From Pseudomonadota bacterium (GTDB lineage Bacteria > Pseudomonadota > Gammaproteobacteria > Pseudomonadales > Moraxellaceae), in NCBI GenBank assembly GCA_021804565.1, contig JAJZHK010000026.1:1-40732 (forward strand): DNA of 40,732 nucleotides, written 5' to 3'. The position numbers and the translations under genes are program-made. Below the pieces are notes generated by a model. It made no database searches. It worked only from the letters and a program-made list of their open reading frames with translations, and had not been told where the DNA came from. The number at the start of each line of letters is the position of its first letter. Position 1 is the stretch's first letter. This document shows positions 15,925-22,889 of this stretch, piece after piece.

Positions 15925-18603
15925 ATGTACGTCCTCGTCGATGGTTCCAGTTATCTTTACCGCGCCTATCACGCCATGCCGCCGCTGCTGTCACCGCAGG
16001 GCCAGGCGACCGGTGCCGTACGCGGCGTGCTCAATATGGTGCAGAAGTTGGCGGCCGATTTTGCCCAGGCGCAACTGATCATCGTGTTCGATGCTCCGGG
16101 TCCGACCTTCCGCGATGAGCTCTACGCCGAGTACAAGGCGCATCGACCAGCGATGCCGGAGGATTTGCGTTCGCAGATCGCTCCCCTCGATGCACTCTTG
16201 CAGGCCGAAGGCTATCCCCTGCTGCGCGTCAGCGGCGTCGAGGCCGACGATGTCATTGCGACCCTGGCGCGCCAGGCACAACGGGCCGGCCAGCCGGTGC
16301 TGATCGCCACCGGCGATAAAGACCTGGCGCAGTTGGTCGGTGACGGCATCGAGCTCATCGACACCATGAAGGGCGTGCGTCTCGATGCCGCCGGGGTGCT
16401 CGACAAATTTGGTGTGCCGCCAGCGGCGATCGTCGATTACCTCAGTTTGGTCGGCGACAGCGCCGACAATATCCCGGGCATCCCCGGCATAGGTCCGAAG
16501 ACGGCAGCCAAACTCCTGCAGGAGTTTGGCAGTATCGAAGGTATCCTTGCCCATCTCGAGGCCCTGCCGGCCCGCCACGCCGAAAATCTGCGGCTGCAGC
16601 GTGAGCGCCTGCCTCTCTTGCGGCAGCTGATCCGGGTGCGCGAGGACGTGCCTCTCGATAGCGAGCTGGCGGCCCTGCAGCGCTTGCCGCGGGATATCGC
16701 CCGGCTGCGTGAGCTCTACCGTGAGCTGGCCTTTCGTGGCGAACTGGCCAAGCTGCCCGAGGTGCCGACGGACAGCCCGCCACATGCTGCGCCCGGGGCG
16801 ATCGAGCCGATCGCAGCCCGCATCATTCCTGAACAGCAGCCCTGGATGGATTTTTTACCCGGTGTCGAGACGGAAGCCGTGCTGACGCTGAGTCTGCTGG
16901 TGGATGGAGAGCATCCTTTCGTCCGCCTGCTGGGGGTGGGCCTGGCCAGCCGCGCAGCGGCCTGGTACCTGCCTTGTGAACAGGATCTGTATGCGCCGGG
17001 CTGGCCGGAGCCGGCGCTGCTCGATCTTTTGCGTGAGCTCCTGTGCCAGCCGGGGCGGCGCCTGGTGGGGGTGCAGAGCAAACTGCTTTATCAGTTGCTG
17101 ATGCAGGATGCGCCGGTGGCCGCCCTGCCGGTTTGTGTTGACCTGGAGTTGATGGCCTACAGCCTGGAGACGCGCGCGGCCAGCTTCGAAGAGCAGCTTG
17201 AAAAGCACTGGCAGGTGCAGGTGCCGACGCTGGCCGCCCTGCTCGGCCAGGGACGTGCCCGGCGTAGCGTGCAGGCGCTGACTGAAGCGGAAAGAGCGAC
17301 GCTGACCACGCAAAGAGCGCAGTGGATGCAGCTTTTGTATCCGCTCCTCCAGCAGGACTTGGCGGCCAGCCCGCAGCGACAGGCACTTTATGAAAATATC
17401 GATGCGCCACTGAACCGGGTGCTGGCTGCCGTCGAGCGGCGAGGGGTGCTGGTGGATCGTGAGGAGCTGGCGCGCCAGGGTGCCGAACTGCGCTTGCGGA
17501 TGCAGGATGTGCGGGCGCAGGCGATCGCCGCTGCCGGCATCGACTTCAATCTGGATTCGCCCAAGCAGCTGGCCGAGGTGCTCTATGAGCGTTTGCAGCT
17601 GCAAGCCACGACCAAGACCGCCGGTGGTCAGCGTTCGACGGCCGAGGAGGTGCTGGAGGGCCTGAGCGAACAGCATGCTTTGCCGCGTCTGGTGCTTGAG
17701 TACCGTATGCTGGCCAAGCTCTGTTCCACCTATATCGACAAGCTGCCGCAGCTCATTCAGGGGCGCAGCGGTCGCGTGCACACCCTCTACAACGCCATGG
17801 GAACGTCGACCGGCCGGCTGTCTTCGGCGGAACCCAATCTGCAAAATATTCCCATCCGCCGACCCGAAGGCCGGCGCATACGCGACGCCTTCATCGCCGC
17901 TCCAGGTCATCTCCTGATCGCTGCCGACTATTCGCAGATCGAGTTGCGCCTGATGGCGCATCTGTCCGCCGACACCAGCTTGCTGAGCGCCTTTGCCCAG
18001 CATCAGGACGTCCATCAGATGACGGCCGCCGAAATTTTTGACTGCCCCCTGGAGCAGGTCAGCGCCGATCAGCGCCGTGCTGCCAAGGCGATCAATTTCG
18101 GCTTGATCTATGGCATGTCGGCTTTTGGGCTGGCGCGTCAGCTGGGTTTGTCGCGTCATGACGCCGATGCTTACGTACAGCGTTACTTCGAGCGTTATCC
18201 CGGGGTGCGCGAGTTCATGCAAAAGACCCGTGCCCTGGCACGTGAGCAGGGTTATGTCGAGACCCTGTGGGGCCGTCGCATCATGACCCCCGAGGTGCGT
18301 TCATCGCGCCCCGCCCTGCGTGCCGCCGCCGAACGCGCAGCGATCAATGCGCCTTTGCAGGGTAGCGCTGCCGATATCATGCGCCAGGCCATGCTCAATG
18401 TTGAAGCCCGTCTGCAGGGGGTCTTGTCATCTGGCGGTGTCGTCATGCAGGTGCACGACGAACTGATCGTCGAGTGCCCTGCGGAGGCGCTGAATGAGGT
18501 CAGGGAGCACCTGCTCGCCGGCATGCAGTCGGCGGCGCAATTGCGTGTCCCGCTCGAGGTCAGCTGCGGTCAGGGGCGCTCCTGGAACCAGGCGCAGCAC
18601 TGA
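15925..18603 (+). CDS. polA: DNA polymerase I with a degenerate 3'-5' exonuclease domain
   Basis: Fills gaps and removes RNA primers during replication and repair. 892 residues (E. coli 928). The 5'-nuclease domain (1-~285) is intact (VSGVEADDVIATLA, ATGDKD, VGDSADNIPGIPGIGPKTA). The polymerase domain (~490-892) has motif A ADYSQIELR (Asp668), the O-helix RRAAKAINFGLIYG (718-730) and motif C QVHDELIVE. The middle domain aligns in length and frame but lacks the proofreading metal ligands: counterparts of E. coli D355, E357, D424 and D501 read S323, L325, L388 and R464, and Y497 reads L460. So proofreading should be absent, as in Taq polymerase. GAGGTG precedes the ATG. Alignment was made by eye against E. 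coli PolA from memory. Confidence 0.97.
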   Translation: MYVLVDGSSYLYRAYHAMPPLLSPQGQATGAVRGVLNMVQKLAADFAQAQLIIVFDAPGPTFRDELYAEYKAHRPAMPEDLRSQIAPLDALLQAEGYPLLRVSGVEADDVIATLARQAQRAGQPVLIATGDKDLAQLVGDGIELIDTMKGVRLDAAGVLDKFGVPPAAIVDYLSLVGDSADNIPGIPGIGPKTAAKLLQEFGSIEGILAHLEALPARHAENLRLQRERLPLLRQLIRVREDVPLDSELAALQRLPRDIARLRELYRELAFRGELAKLPEVPTDSPPHAAPGAIEPIAARIIPEQQPWMDFLPGVETEAVLTLSLLVDGEHPFVRLLGVGLASRAAAWYLPCEQDLYAPGWPEPALLDLLRELLCQPGRRLVGVQSKLLYQLLMQDAPVAALPVCVDLELMAYSLETRAASFEEQLEKHWQVQVPTLAALLGQGRARRSVQALTEAERATLTTQRAQWMQLLYPLLQQDLAASPQRQALYENIDAPLNRVLAAVERRGVLVDREELARQGAELRLRMQDVRAQAIAAAGIDFNLDSPKQLAEVLYERLQLQATTKTAGGQRSTAEEVLEGLSEQHALPRLVLEYRMLAKLCSTYIDKLPQLIQGRSGRVHTLYNAMGTSTGRLSSAEPNLQNIPIRRPEGRRIRDAFIAAPGHLLIAADYSQIELRLMAHLSADTSLLSAFAQHQDVHQMTAAEIFDCPLEQVSADQRRAAKAINFGLIYGMSAFGLARQLGLSRHDADAYVQRYFERYPGVREFMQKTRALAREQGYVETLWGRRIMTPEVRSSRPALRAAAERAAINAPLQGSAADIMRQAMLNVEARLQGVLSSGGVVMQVHDELIVECPAEALNEVREHLLAGMQSAAQLRVPLEVSCGQGRSWNQAQH

Positions 18604-18605
18604 TC

Positions 18606-18622
18606 CCCCAAAATCACTGGGG
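18606..18622. terminator. Short hairpin just after polA
   Basis: CCCCA, loop AAATCAC, TGGGG starts two bases after the polA stop. The 5-bp stem has no T-run on the plus strand, so this is a weak terminator or 3'-end stabiliser. Confidence 0.3.
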
Positions 18623-18700
18623 AAATTGATGAGGGTCAAGGCCACCACCCAGGCTTTGGCCTACGCTGACATCGTCCTAGATATTTGCAGGAGCCATGTC

Positions 18701-18823
18701 ATGATCTGGTCTGACTTGTTGACGACACCGGAAGGCTTGCTGAGTGCGATCACCGTTGGTGGAGCGATGCTGGTGGTGGTGGTGGTGCTCGGCTACGCCA
18801 CCTACCACATCAATCATCGCTGA
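18701..18823 (+). CDS. Small single-span membrane protein, DUF3149-like
   Basis: A 40-residue protein, MIWSDLLTTPEGLLS followed by a hydrophobic helix of about 20 residues (ITVGGAMLVVVVVLGYATY) and HINHR. The pattern W.DL..T..GLLS + one membrane helix is that of DUF3149 proteins. AGGAG at 18689-18693 with a 7-base spacing marks the ATG. It lies 97 bp after polA and overlaps the end of convergent engB by 14 bp. Function unknown. The family call is from a short motif only. Confidence 0.7.
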   Translation: MIWSDLLTTPEGLLSAITVGGAMLVVVVVLGYATYHINHR

Positions 18824-19451
18824 GTGTGACAGGAGGCCATTCCAGCCATTGGGCGAGCTGGTCTTCGCACGCTTCCAGGCCGGTTCCTGCATTGGATGAG
18901 AAGAGCTGTACGCTGATCTGGCCAGGATGATCGGCGAGCATGCGGCGGGTCTGGGCGAGAGCCTGGAGCGCCGGACCTCGGTTGAGTTTGTCGCACTTGG
19001 TGAGCAGGATATGGACGGCGAGGCCGCGTTCCGCCGCCCAGCCGAGCAGCATGAGGTCGAGGTCTTTGCCAGGGTGGCGAATGTCCATGAGCAGGATCAG
19101 ACCGCGCAGACAGCGGCGGGTGTTGAGGTAGCTGGCCAGCTCCTCCTGCCAGGCGGCTTGCAGCTGGTGGCTGACGGCGGCGTAGCCGTAGCCGGGCAGG
19201 TCGACCAGTCGACGTTCATCGTCGAGGCTGAAAAAATTGATCAGCTGCGTGCGCCCGGGGGTTTTCGAACTGCGCGCCAGCTGGCGTTGTCGGGTCAGAC
19301 GGTTGATGGCGCTGGATTTGCCGGCGTTGGAACGCCCCGCAAAGGCGATTTCGTAACCTTGGTCAGGTGGGCTTTGCCGGGCCTTGGCGGCGCTGGTCAA
19401 GAACTGGGCACGACTGAGCATGCGGCTGATGGGGCGTTCGGTTTCACTCAT
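18810..19451 (-). CDS. engB: Ribosome biogenesis GTP-binding protein EngB (YihA/YsxC)
   Basis: Essential GTPase in large-subunit assembly. 213 residues, normal length. G1 GRSNAGKSS (39-47), switch I/G2 SKTPGRTQLINFF, G3 DLPGYGYA and G4 TKCDK are intact. The last 14 bp overlap the DUF3149-like gene. Transcribed divergently from the cytochrome operon over a 168-bp gap. Confidence 0.97.
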   Translation of the reverse strand: MSETERPISRMLSRAQFLTSAAKARQSPPDQGYEIAFAGRSNAGKSSAINRLTRQRQLARSSKTPGRTQLINFFSLDDERRLVDLPGYGYAAVSHQLQAAWQEELASYLNTRRCLRGLILLMDIRHPGKDLDLMLLGWAAERGLAVHILLTKCDKLNRGPALQALAQTRRMLADHPGQISVQLFSSNAGTGLEACEDQLAQWLEWPPVTLSDD

Positions 19452-19511
19452 GTGAGGCGGATCCAGAGACTATGAAATTGCGGAAAGGCGAGATGTCGCC
19501 GGTGCCAAAGC

Positions 19512-19522
19512 TGGTATATAAT
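19512..19522 (+). promoter_or_regulatory. Promoter -10 region of the cytochrome operon
   Basis: TGGTATATAAT contains a perfect TATAAT (19517-19522) and, read as TGGTATATA, an extended -10. No good -35 is seen at 16-18 bp. Transcription would start near 19529, giving a ~90-base leader to the GTG at 19620. Confidence 0.55.
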
Positions 19523-19587
19523 CCACCGGATTTTGTGGTGGTAGCAATACGGGTTTCCCCGTATCTCAAGGTTTTTGTGGCCTTGGG
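19523..19587 (+). promoter_or_regulatory. Structured 5' leader with three successive hairpins
   Basis: CCACC/GGTGG (19523-19541), ATACGGG/CCCGTAT with loop TTTC (19547-19564), and CAAGG/CCTTG (19567-19585, extendable to 19565-19587) follow one another between the promoter and the cytochrome start codon. The first may be partly upstream of the transcript start. Confidence 0.45.
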
Positions 19588-19619
19588 TGTGTGAGTCCAT
19601 GATAAGGGAGTGCTTTAAC

Positions 19620-19910
19620 GTGAAAAAGCTGGCGATTCTGGCTGTTCTGATGGGTGCTGCAGGCTTGGCCAATGCGGCGATGACGGGTGAACAGGTTTAC
19701 AACATGCATTGTGCAGCTTGCCATAGCTCGGGTGTGATGAATGCGCCTAAGCACGGTGACAAGGCTGCCTGGGCTCCGCGCCTCAAGCAGGGCGATGCGG
19801 TTCTCTTCCAGCACGCCAAGAATGGTTACAAGGCGATGCCGGCCATGGGTACCTGCTCTGAGTGTACCGATGCCGAGCTGAAGGCTGCCATTCATTACAA
19901 CGCGCATTGA
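19620..19910 (+). CDS. Cytochrome c5-family protein
   Basis: Periplasmic monohaem electron carrier. 96-residue precursor with a signal peptide (MKKLAILAVL...LANA, cleavage about residue 19-20). Haem site CAACH (31-35), axial Met in MPAMG (M73 or M76), and C79-x2-C82 in the GTCSECTD motif, the extra disulfide typical of c5. The frame is open further upstream, but the GTG at 19620 with AAGGGAG at 19603-19609 gives a clean signal peptide. It is followed after 57 bp by cytochrome c4, likely cotranscribed; both would feed electrons to terminal oxidases. Confidence 0.92.
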   Translation: MKKLAILAVLMGAAGLANAAMTGEQVYNMHCAACHSSGVMNAPKHGDKAAWAPRLKQGDAVLFQHAKNGYKAMPAMGTCSECTDAELKAAIHYNAH

Positions 19911-19916
19911 TGAGTG

Positions 19917-19936
19917 ACGGGCGCGTTAGCGCCCGT
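19917..19936 (+). terminator. Hairpin between the c5- and c4-type cytochrome genes
   Basis: ACGGGCGC, loop GTTA, GCGCCCGT is a perfect 8-bp stem six bases after the first cytochrome's stop, followed by ATCTTCT rather than a full T-run. It may attenuate transcription or stabilise the upstream part, giving unequal expression of the two genes. Confidence 0.5.
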
Positions 19937-19967
19937 ATCTTCTACGCTGGTGTTCGGGGTGACTTCA

Positions 19968-20621
19968 ATGATCAAGTCGATAGGGGCCGCTGTGGTGGTT
20001 CTGGGTTTGGCGCAGGCTGTGAGCGCCGCGCCTCTGGTGGGAGATGCGACCGCAGGTCAGGCCAAAGCTGCAGCTTGTGCCGCCTGTCACGGTGCTGACG
20101 GCAATAGCGTCGCTCCCAATTTTCCTCGTCTGGCTGGGCAGGGCGCGCGCTACATCGTCAAGCAGCTGTCTGATTTCAAGGCAGGACGTCGTCAGAATGC
20201 CATCATGAATGGCATGGCTGCCGGTCTCAGCGATCAGGACATGGCTGACGTGGCCGCCTGGTTTTCCAGCCAGAAGTCGGGCGTGGGTTACACCAAGCCC
20301 GATCTGCGGGAACAGGGTGAGCGCATCTGGCGCGGTGGCATTCCTGCCGCCGGCGTGCAGGCCTGTGCCAGCTGCCATGGCCCTTCAGGCAAGGGCATGC
20401 CGGCGGCGGGTTTCCCGCATCTGGCCGGCCAGCATAGCGACTATGTGCAGGCGCAGCTGACCGCCTTCCGTGCGGCTGGGCGTGGTGATCTCAATGCGCC
20501 TGCCTATCGCCGCAATGATAGCGCACGTGCCGGTGACCCAGGACCTATGCAGACCTTGGCCTCACGTTTGTCGGATACCGACATCCTGGCCTTGGCCAGC
20601 TTCATTCAGGGCCTGCACTGA
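19968..20621 (+). CDS. Dihaem cytochrome c4
   Basis: Periplasmic dihaem electron carrier to terminal oxidases. 217-residue precursor; signal peptide residues 1-20 (ending AVSA). Two haem domains: CAACH (37-41) with a Met ligand around M80-M83, and CASCH (133-137) with M194 in GPMQTLASRL. The paired FPRLAGQ..YIVKQL / FPHLAGQHSDYVQAQL segments show the internal duplication usual in c4. The frame opens earlier (19914), but ATG 19968 with GGGGTGA upstream gives the signal peptide. A strong hairpin follows the gene. Confidence 0.95.
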   Translation: MIKSIGAAVVVLGLAQAVSAAPLVGDATAGQAKAAACAACHGADGNSVAPNFPRLAGQGARYIVKQLSDFKAGRRQNAIMNGMAAGLSDQDMADVAAWFSSQKSGVGYTKPDLREQGERIWRGGIPAAGVQACASCHGPSGKGMPAAGFPHLAGQHSDYVQAQLTAFRAAGRGDLNAPAYRRNDSARAGDPGPMQTLASRLSDTDILALASFIQGLH

Positions 20622-20627
20622 TCGTTC

Positions 20628-20661
20628 CGGCAGGCCATAGGTGGATCCTATGCGCCTGCCG
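20628..20661. terminator. Composite hairpin between convergent cytochrome c4 and an unknown gene
   Basis: CGGCAGGC (20628-20635) pairs with GCCTGCCG (20654-20661), and inside it CATAGG/CCTATG (20636-20652) stacks with one bulged C. The 14-bp structure starts six bases after the c4 stop. No T-run on either strand, so termination is likely but not certain. Confidence 0.55.
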
Positions 20662-20677
20662 TGGATTGCGTCGGACT

Positions 20678-21265
20678 TCAATCCTGCTTTTTACGCTCGC
20701 GGCGCAAGCGGCGGCGTAGCTGTTCCAGTCCCTGGCGATAAGCCTCCATGTCTCCGTATTCGAAAAACTCGTGGTAGCGCTCATGACGCGCGCTCCAGCG
20801 TCGGGCATGCTTGATCGGGCACCAGTATTGCTCGGTGCGCGCCGCCACCTCGCGCGTGTAGGCGGCGACGCCGTTGCCGTAGGAGCAGTACAGGCAATTG
20901 AAGCGTTCGATCAGGTTGAGATAGGGCAGCATGCCGCGATCCATGATCACGTAGTCGCTGCGGCGCACCTTGGGAATGCCGTAGACAGGAAAGCAGATGG
21001 CCTGATAGAAGCTGACGAAGGCGTCCATCAAGAGAAAGGGAATCCAGCCGGCGTAGATGATGGGGGCGCTGAGCAGCACCAGAAAACGGCTGCTGATGAG
21101 AAAGCGCACCAGCCCGATCTTGTAGATGCGTTGCTGACGCAGGAACTCATCGGCCAGACGCGCTTTTTTCTCGGCCATATCGATACGTTTTTGCCGGTAG
21201 ATCTCCTCCAGCTCATTTTCAAGCTTGTGAATGCGGGCAACGATCTCATCAACCTGGGGCTTCAT
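20678..21265 (-). CDS. Uncharacterised membrane protein with conserved-looking Cys motifs
   Basis: 195 residues, no named family. An N-terminal coiled coil (~1-45, KLENELEEIYRQKRIDMAEKK in two parts) precedes two probable membrane helices (~50-72 and ~74-98), followed by a polar domain with RFNCLYCSYGNG (C124, C127), REVAARTEQYWCPIKHA (C149, H153) and a very basic Arg-rich tail. The Cys/His set could bind a metal or be redox-active; this is inference. It lies between cytochrome c4 and dsbA, both envelope redox genes, and is divergent from dsbA. ATG 21265 lacks a strong ribosome-binding site. I recall similar uncharacterised proteins in gammaproteobacteria but cannot name a family. Confidence 0.75.
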   Translation of the reverse strand: MKPQVDEIVARIHKLENELEEIYRQKRIDMAEKKARLADEFLRQQRIYKIGLVRFLISSRFLVLLSAPIIYAGWIPFLLMDAFVSFYQAICFPVYGIPKVRRSDYVIMDRGMLPYLNLIERFNCLYCSYGNGVAAYTREVAARTEQYWCPIKHARRWSARHERYHEFFEYGDMEAYRQGLEQLRRRLRRERKKQD

Positions 21266-21302
21266 CAGGAAATCTCATCCAGACGCTGTGTTGTCACGAT
21301 AA

Positions 21303-21308
21303 TATACT
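21303..21308 (+). promoter_or_regulatory. Candidate -10 box for dsbA
   Basis: TATACT lies 57 bp before the dsbA ATG in the divergent gap; the -35 position (CAGACG, 17-bp spacer) is a weak match. The start would fall just upstream of the hairpin at 21333-21357, placing that hairpin in the leader. Confidence 0.35.
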
Positions 21309-21332
21309 TTTCGAGGATGTCGTGAGCGGCTA

Positions 21333-21357
21333 TCCTCAGCCGAACTGAAGCTGAGGA
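21333..21357 (+). promoter_or_regulatory. Leader hairpin covering the dsbA ribosome-binding site
   Basis: TCCTCAGC (21333-21340) pairs perfectly with GCTGAGGA (21350-21357) around a 9-base loop. The 3' arm contains most of the Shine-Dalgarno GAGGAG (21353-21358) for ATG 21365, so the folded form would block translation. Confidence 0.5.
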
Positions 21358-21364
21358 GCCTTCC

Positions 21365-21991
21365 ATGTTGATGCGTACAATCTTGTCATTGGTTTTGGTG
21401 ATGTGGGTTGCCGGGGTGCAAGCGGCACCTGCTTTTGAAGAGGGCAAGGACTACCAGATTCTGCCACAGCCCAGCCTACGACCCGATCCTCAACGGGTGC
21501 AGGTTCGCGAGTTTTTCTGGTACGGCTGCCCACATTGCTTCCACCTGCTGCCGGTGCTTGACGCCTGGTCACGGCAAAAGCCGTCCTATGTCGATTTGGT
21601 GCTGACGCCGGCCGCGCTCAATCCGGAGTGGCAGATCGATGCCCAGGCTTACTATGCAGCGGAGATTCGTGGTGTCGCCGGCAAGATCCACGACGATATG
21701 TTCAACGCCATCCACCATGACCAGAATGTCCAGCTGATCAACAATGTGGCGGCGATCGACCGTTTTTATGAAGCACATGGTGCCGGAGCCAACTTCTCGG
21801 CGCTGATGAACTCGATGGTCGTGCTGGGCAAGGTCAACGCGGCGGCGCAGCTGGCCCGCCAGTACCAGCTCGAGGGGGTGCCCAGCCTGGTCATCGACGG
21901 CAAGTACCTGGTCGACTACCATGCCGGCGAGCCGGCGCGCATGATGCAGGTCGTCAACTACCTCATCGGACTCGAACATCGCGGTCACTGA
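21365..21991 (+). CDS. dsbA: Thiol:disulfide interchange protein DsbA
   Basis: Periplasmic oxidase introducing disulfides into exported proteins. 208 residues; signal peptide ~1-20 (ending VQA). Thioredoxin-like active site FFWYGCPHC (C55, C58), helical insert, and cis-Pro loop EGVPSLVIDGKY (P173). GAGGAG six bases before ATG 21365 sets the start; an in-frame ATG two codons on is less well spaced. It is followed after 3 bp by the endo/exonuclease-family gene. Likely clients here include the secreted and haem-bearing proteins encoded nearby (inference). Confidence 0.96.
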   Translation: MLMRTILSLVLVMWVAGVQAAPAFEEGKDYQILPQPSLRPDPQRVQVREFFWYGCPHCFHLLPVLDAWSRQKPSYVDLVLTPAALNPEWQIDAQAYYAAEIRGVAGKIHDDMFNAIHHDQNVQLINNVAAIDRFYEAHGAGANFSALMNSMVVLGKVNAAAQLARQYQLEGVPSLVIDGKYLVDYHAGEPARMMQVVNYLIGLEHRGH

Positions 21992-21994
21992 GAC

Positions 21995-22822
21995 ATGCCT
22001 GGTCTGGTCGGCGCCATGCTGCGTGACTTCGATCCTCGCGTCGCGGGCGCCTGCCGGGGCAGCCATAGCCTGATCGGTGAGGCGCTGCCGCAGGAGGCGA
22101 CCTTGCGCCTGCTCAGCTTCAATATGCAGGCGGGCATGGCAATGACCCATCTGCATCACTATGTGACGCGTTCCTGGCGGCATTTTTTGCCTTCCCGTCA
22201 TCCGCGTGCGGCGCTCGACGCCATCGCCGACCTTTTGCGGCGGGCCGACATCGTGGCCTTGCAGGAGGTCGATGCCGGTTCGCTGCGCTCCGGTTTTATC
22301 AACCAGCTGCAGCATCTCGCCCAGCATGCCGGTTTTCGTTTTCAGTACCAGCAGATCAACCGTGATCTCGGCCACCTCGGTCAGTATGCCAATGGTCTGC
22401 TGTCACGCCTGCAACCCTACCGTATCGAGGACCACCAGTTGCCGGGCTTGCGCGGGCGCGGCGCCATCCTTGCCGCTTATGGCGATCCGGCCGACCCTCT
22501 GCTCGTTCTTAATTTGCATCTGGCCCTGACCGGACGTGCCCGTGACCGGCAGCTGGCTTATGTGCACGCTCTGATCGGATCGACCCGCCGCGTCCTGCTG
22601 CTCGGTGATCTCAACTGCACGCACCAGGAGCTGCTGCGCTCGCCCTTGGGGGACATGGACTGGCAGTGGGCCTATGGCGAACTCGATACCTATCCGAGCT
22701 GGGATCCGGTGCGCCGCATCGATCACATTCTCGCCAGCAAGGATCTGACCATCGCCAAGGTTCAGGTCCTCGATCAACGCTTGTCGGATCATCGCCCCGT
22801 TTACATGGAGGTCAAGATCTGA
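21995..22822 (+). CDS. Endonuclease/exonuclease/phosphatase-family protein
   Basis: 275 residues of the DNase I-like metallo-hydrolase fold. Motifs in order: LLSFNMQAG (metal Asn), VALQEVDAG (metal Glu), the His of LVLNLHLAL, LLLGDLNCT, and the terminal RRIDHILASKDL and LSDHRPVYMEV (catalytic Asp-His). No signal peptide is evident, so a cytoplasmic nuclease or phosphoesterase is likely; substrate unknown. Same gene order (dsbA, this family, then a DGC) occurs in Pseudomonas. The start at 21995 lacks a clear Shine-Dalgarno and may rely on coupling with dsbA. Confidence 0.9.
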   Translation: MPGLVGAMLRDFDPRVAGACRGSHSLIGEALPQEATLRLLSFNMQAGMAMTHLHHYVTRSWRHFLPSRHPRAALDAIADLLRRADIVALQEVDAGSLRSGFINQLQHLAQHAGFRFQYQQINRDLGHLGQYANGLLSRLQPYRIEDHQLPGLRGRGAILAAYGDPADPLLVLNLHLALTGRARDRQLAYVHALIGSTRRVLLLGDLNCTHQELLRSPLGDMDWQWAYGELDTYPSWDPVRRIDHILASKDLTIAKVQVLDQRLSDHRPVYMEVKI

Positions 22823-22889
22823 GCCTCTTCTGGCGTGGAAGGATGCTGGGTGCTCGCTATAATTTCTGCGGATAGCCAGGAGTTCGATC

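Noticed and set aside
16855..18222. 455-codon minus-strand open frame inside polA
   Set aside because: PolA on the plus strand has all family motifs; the antisense frame is a by-product of GC-rich codon use and resembles no protein.
18604..18700. Spot 42 / ErsA-like small RNA between polA and engB
   Set aside because: The gap before the small protein gene is only 97 bp, with a weak 5-bp hairpin and no T-run terminator.
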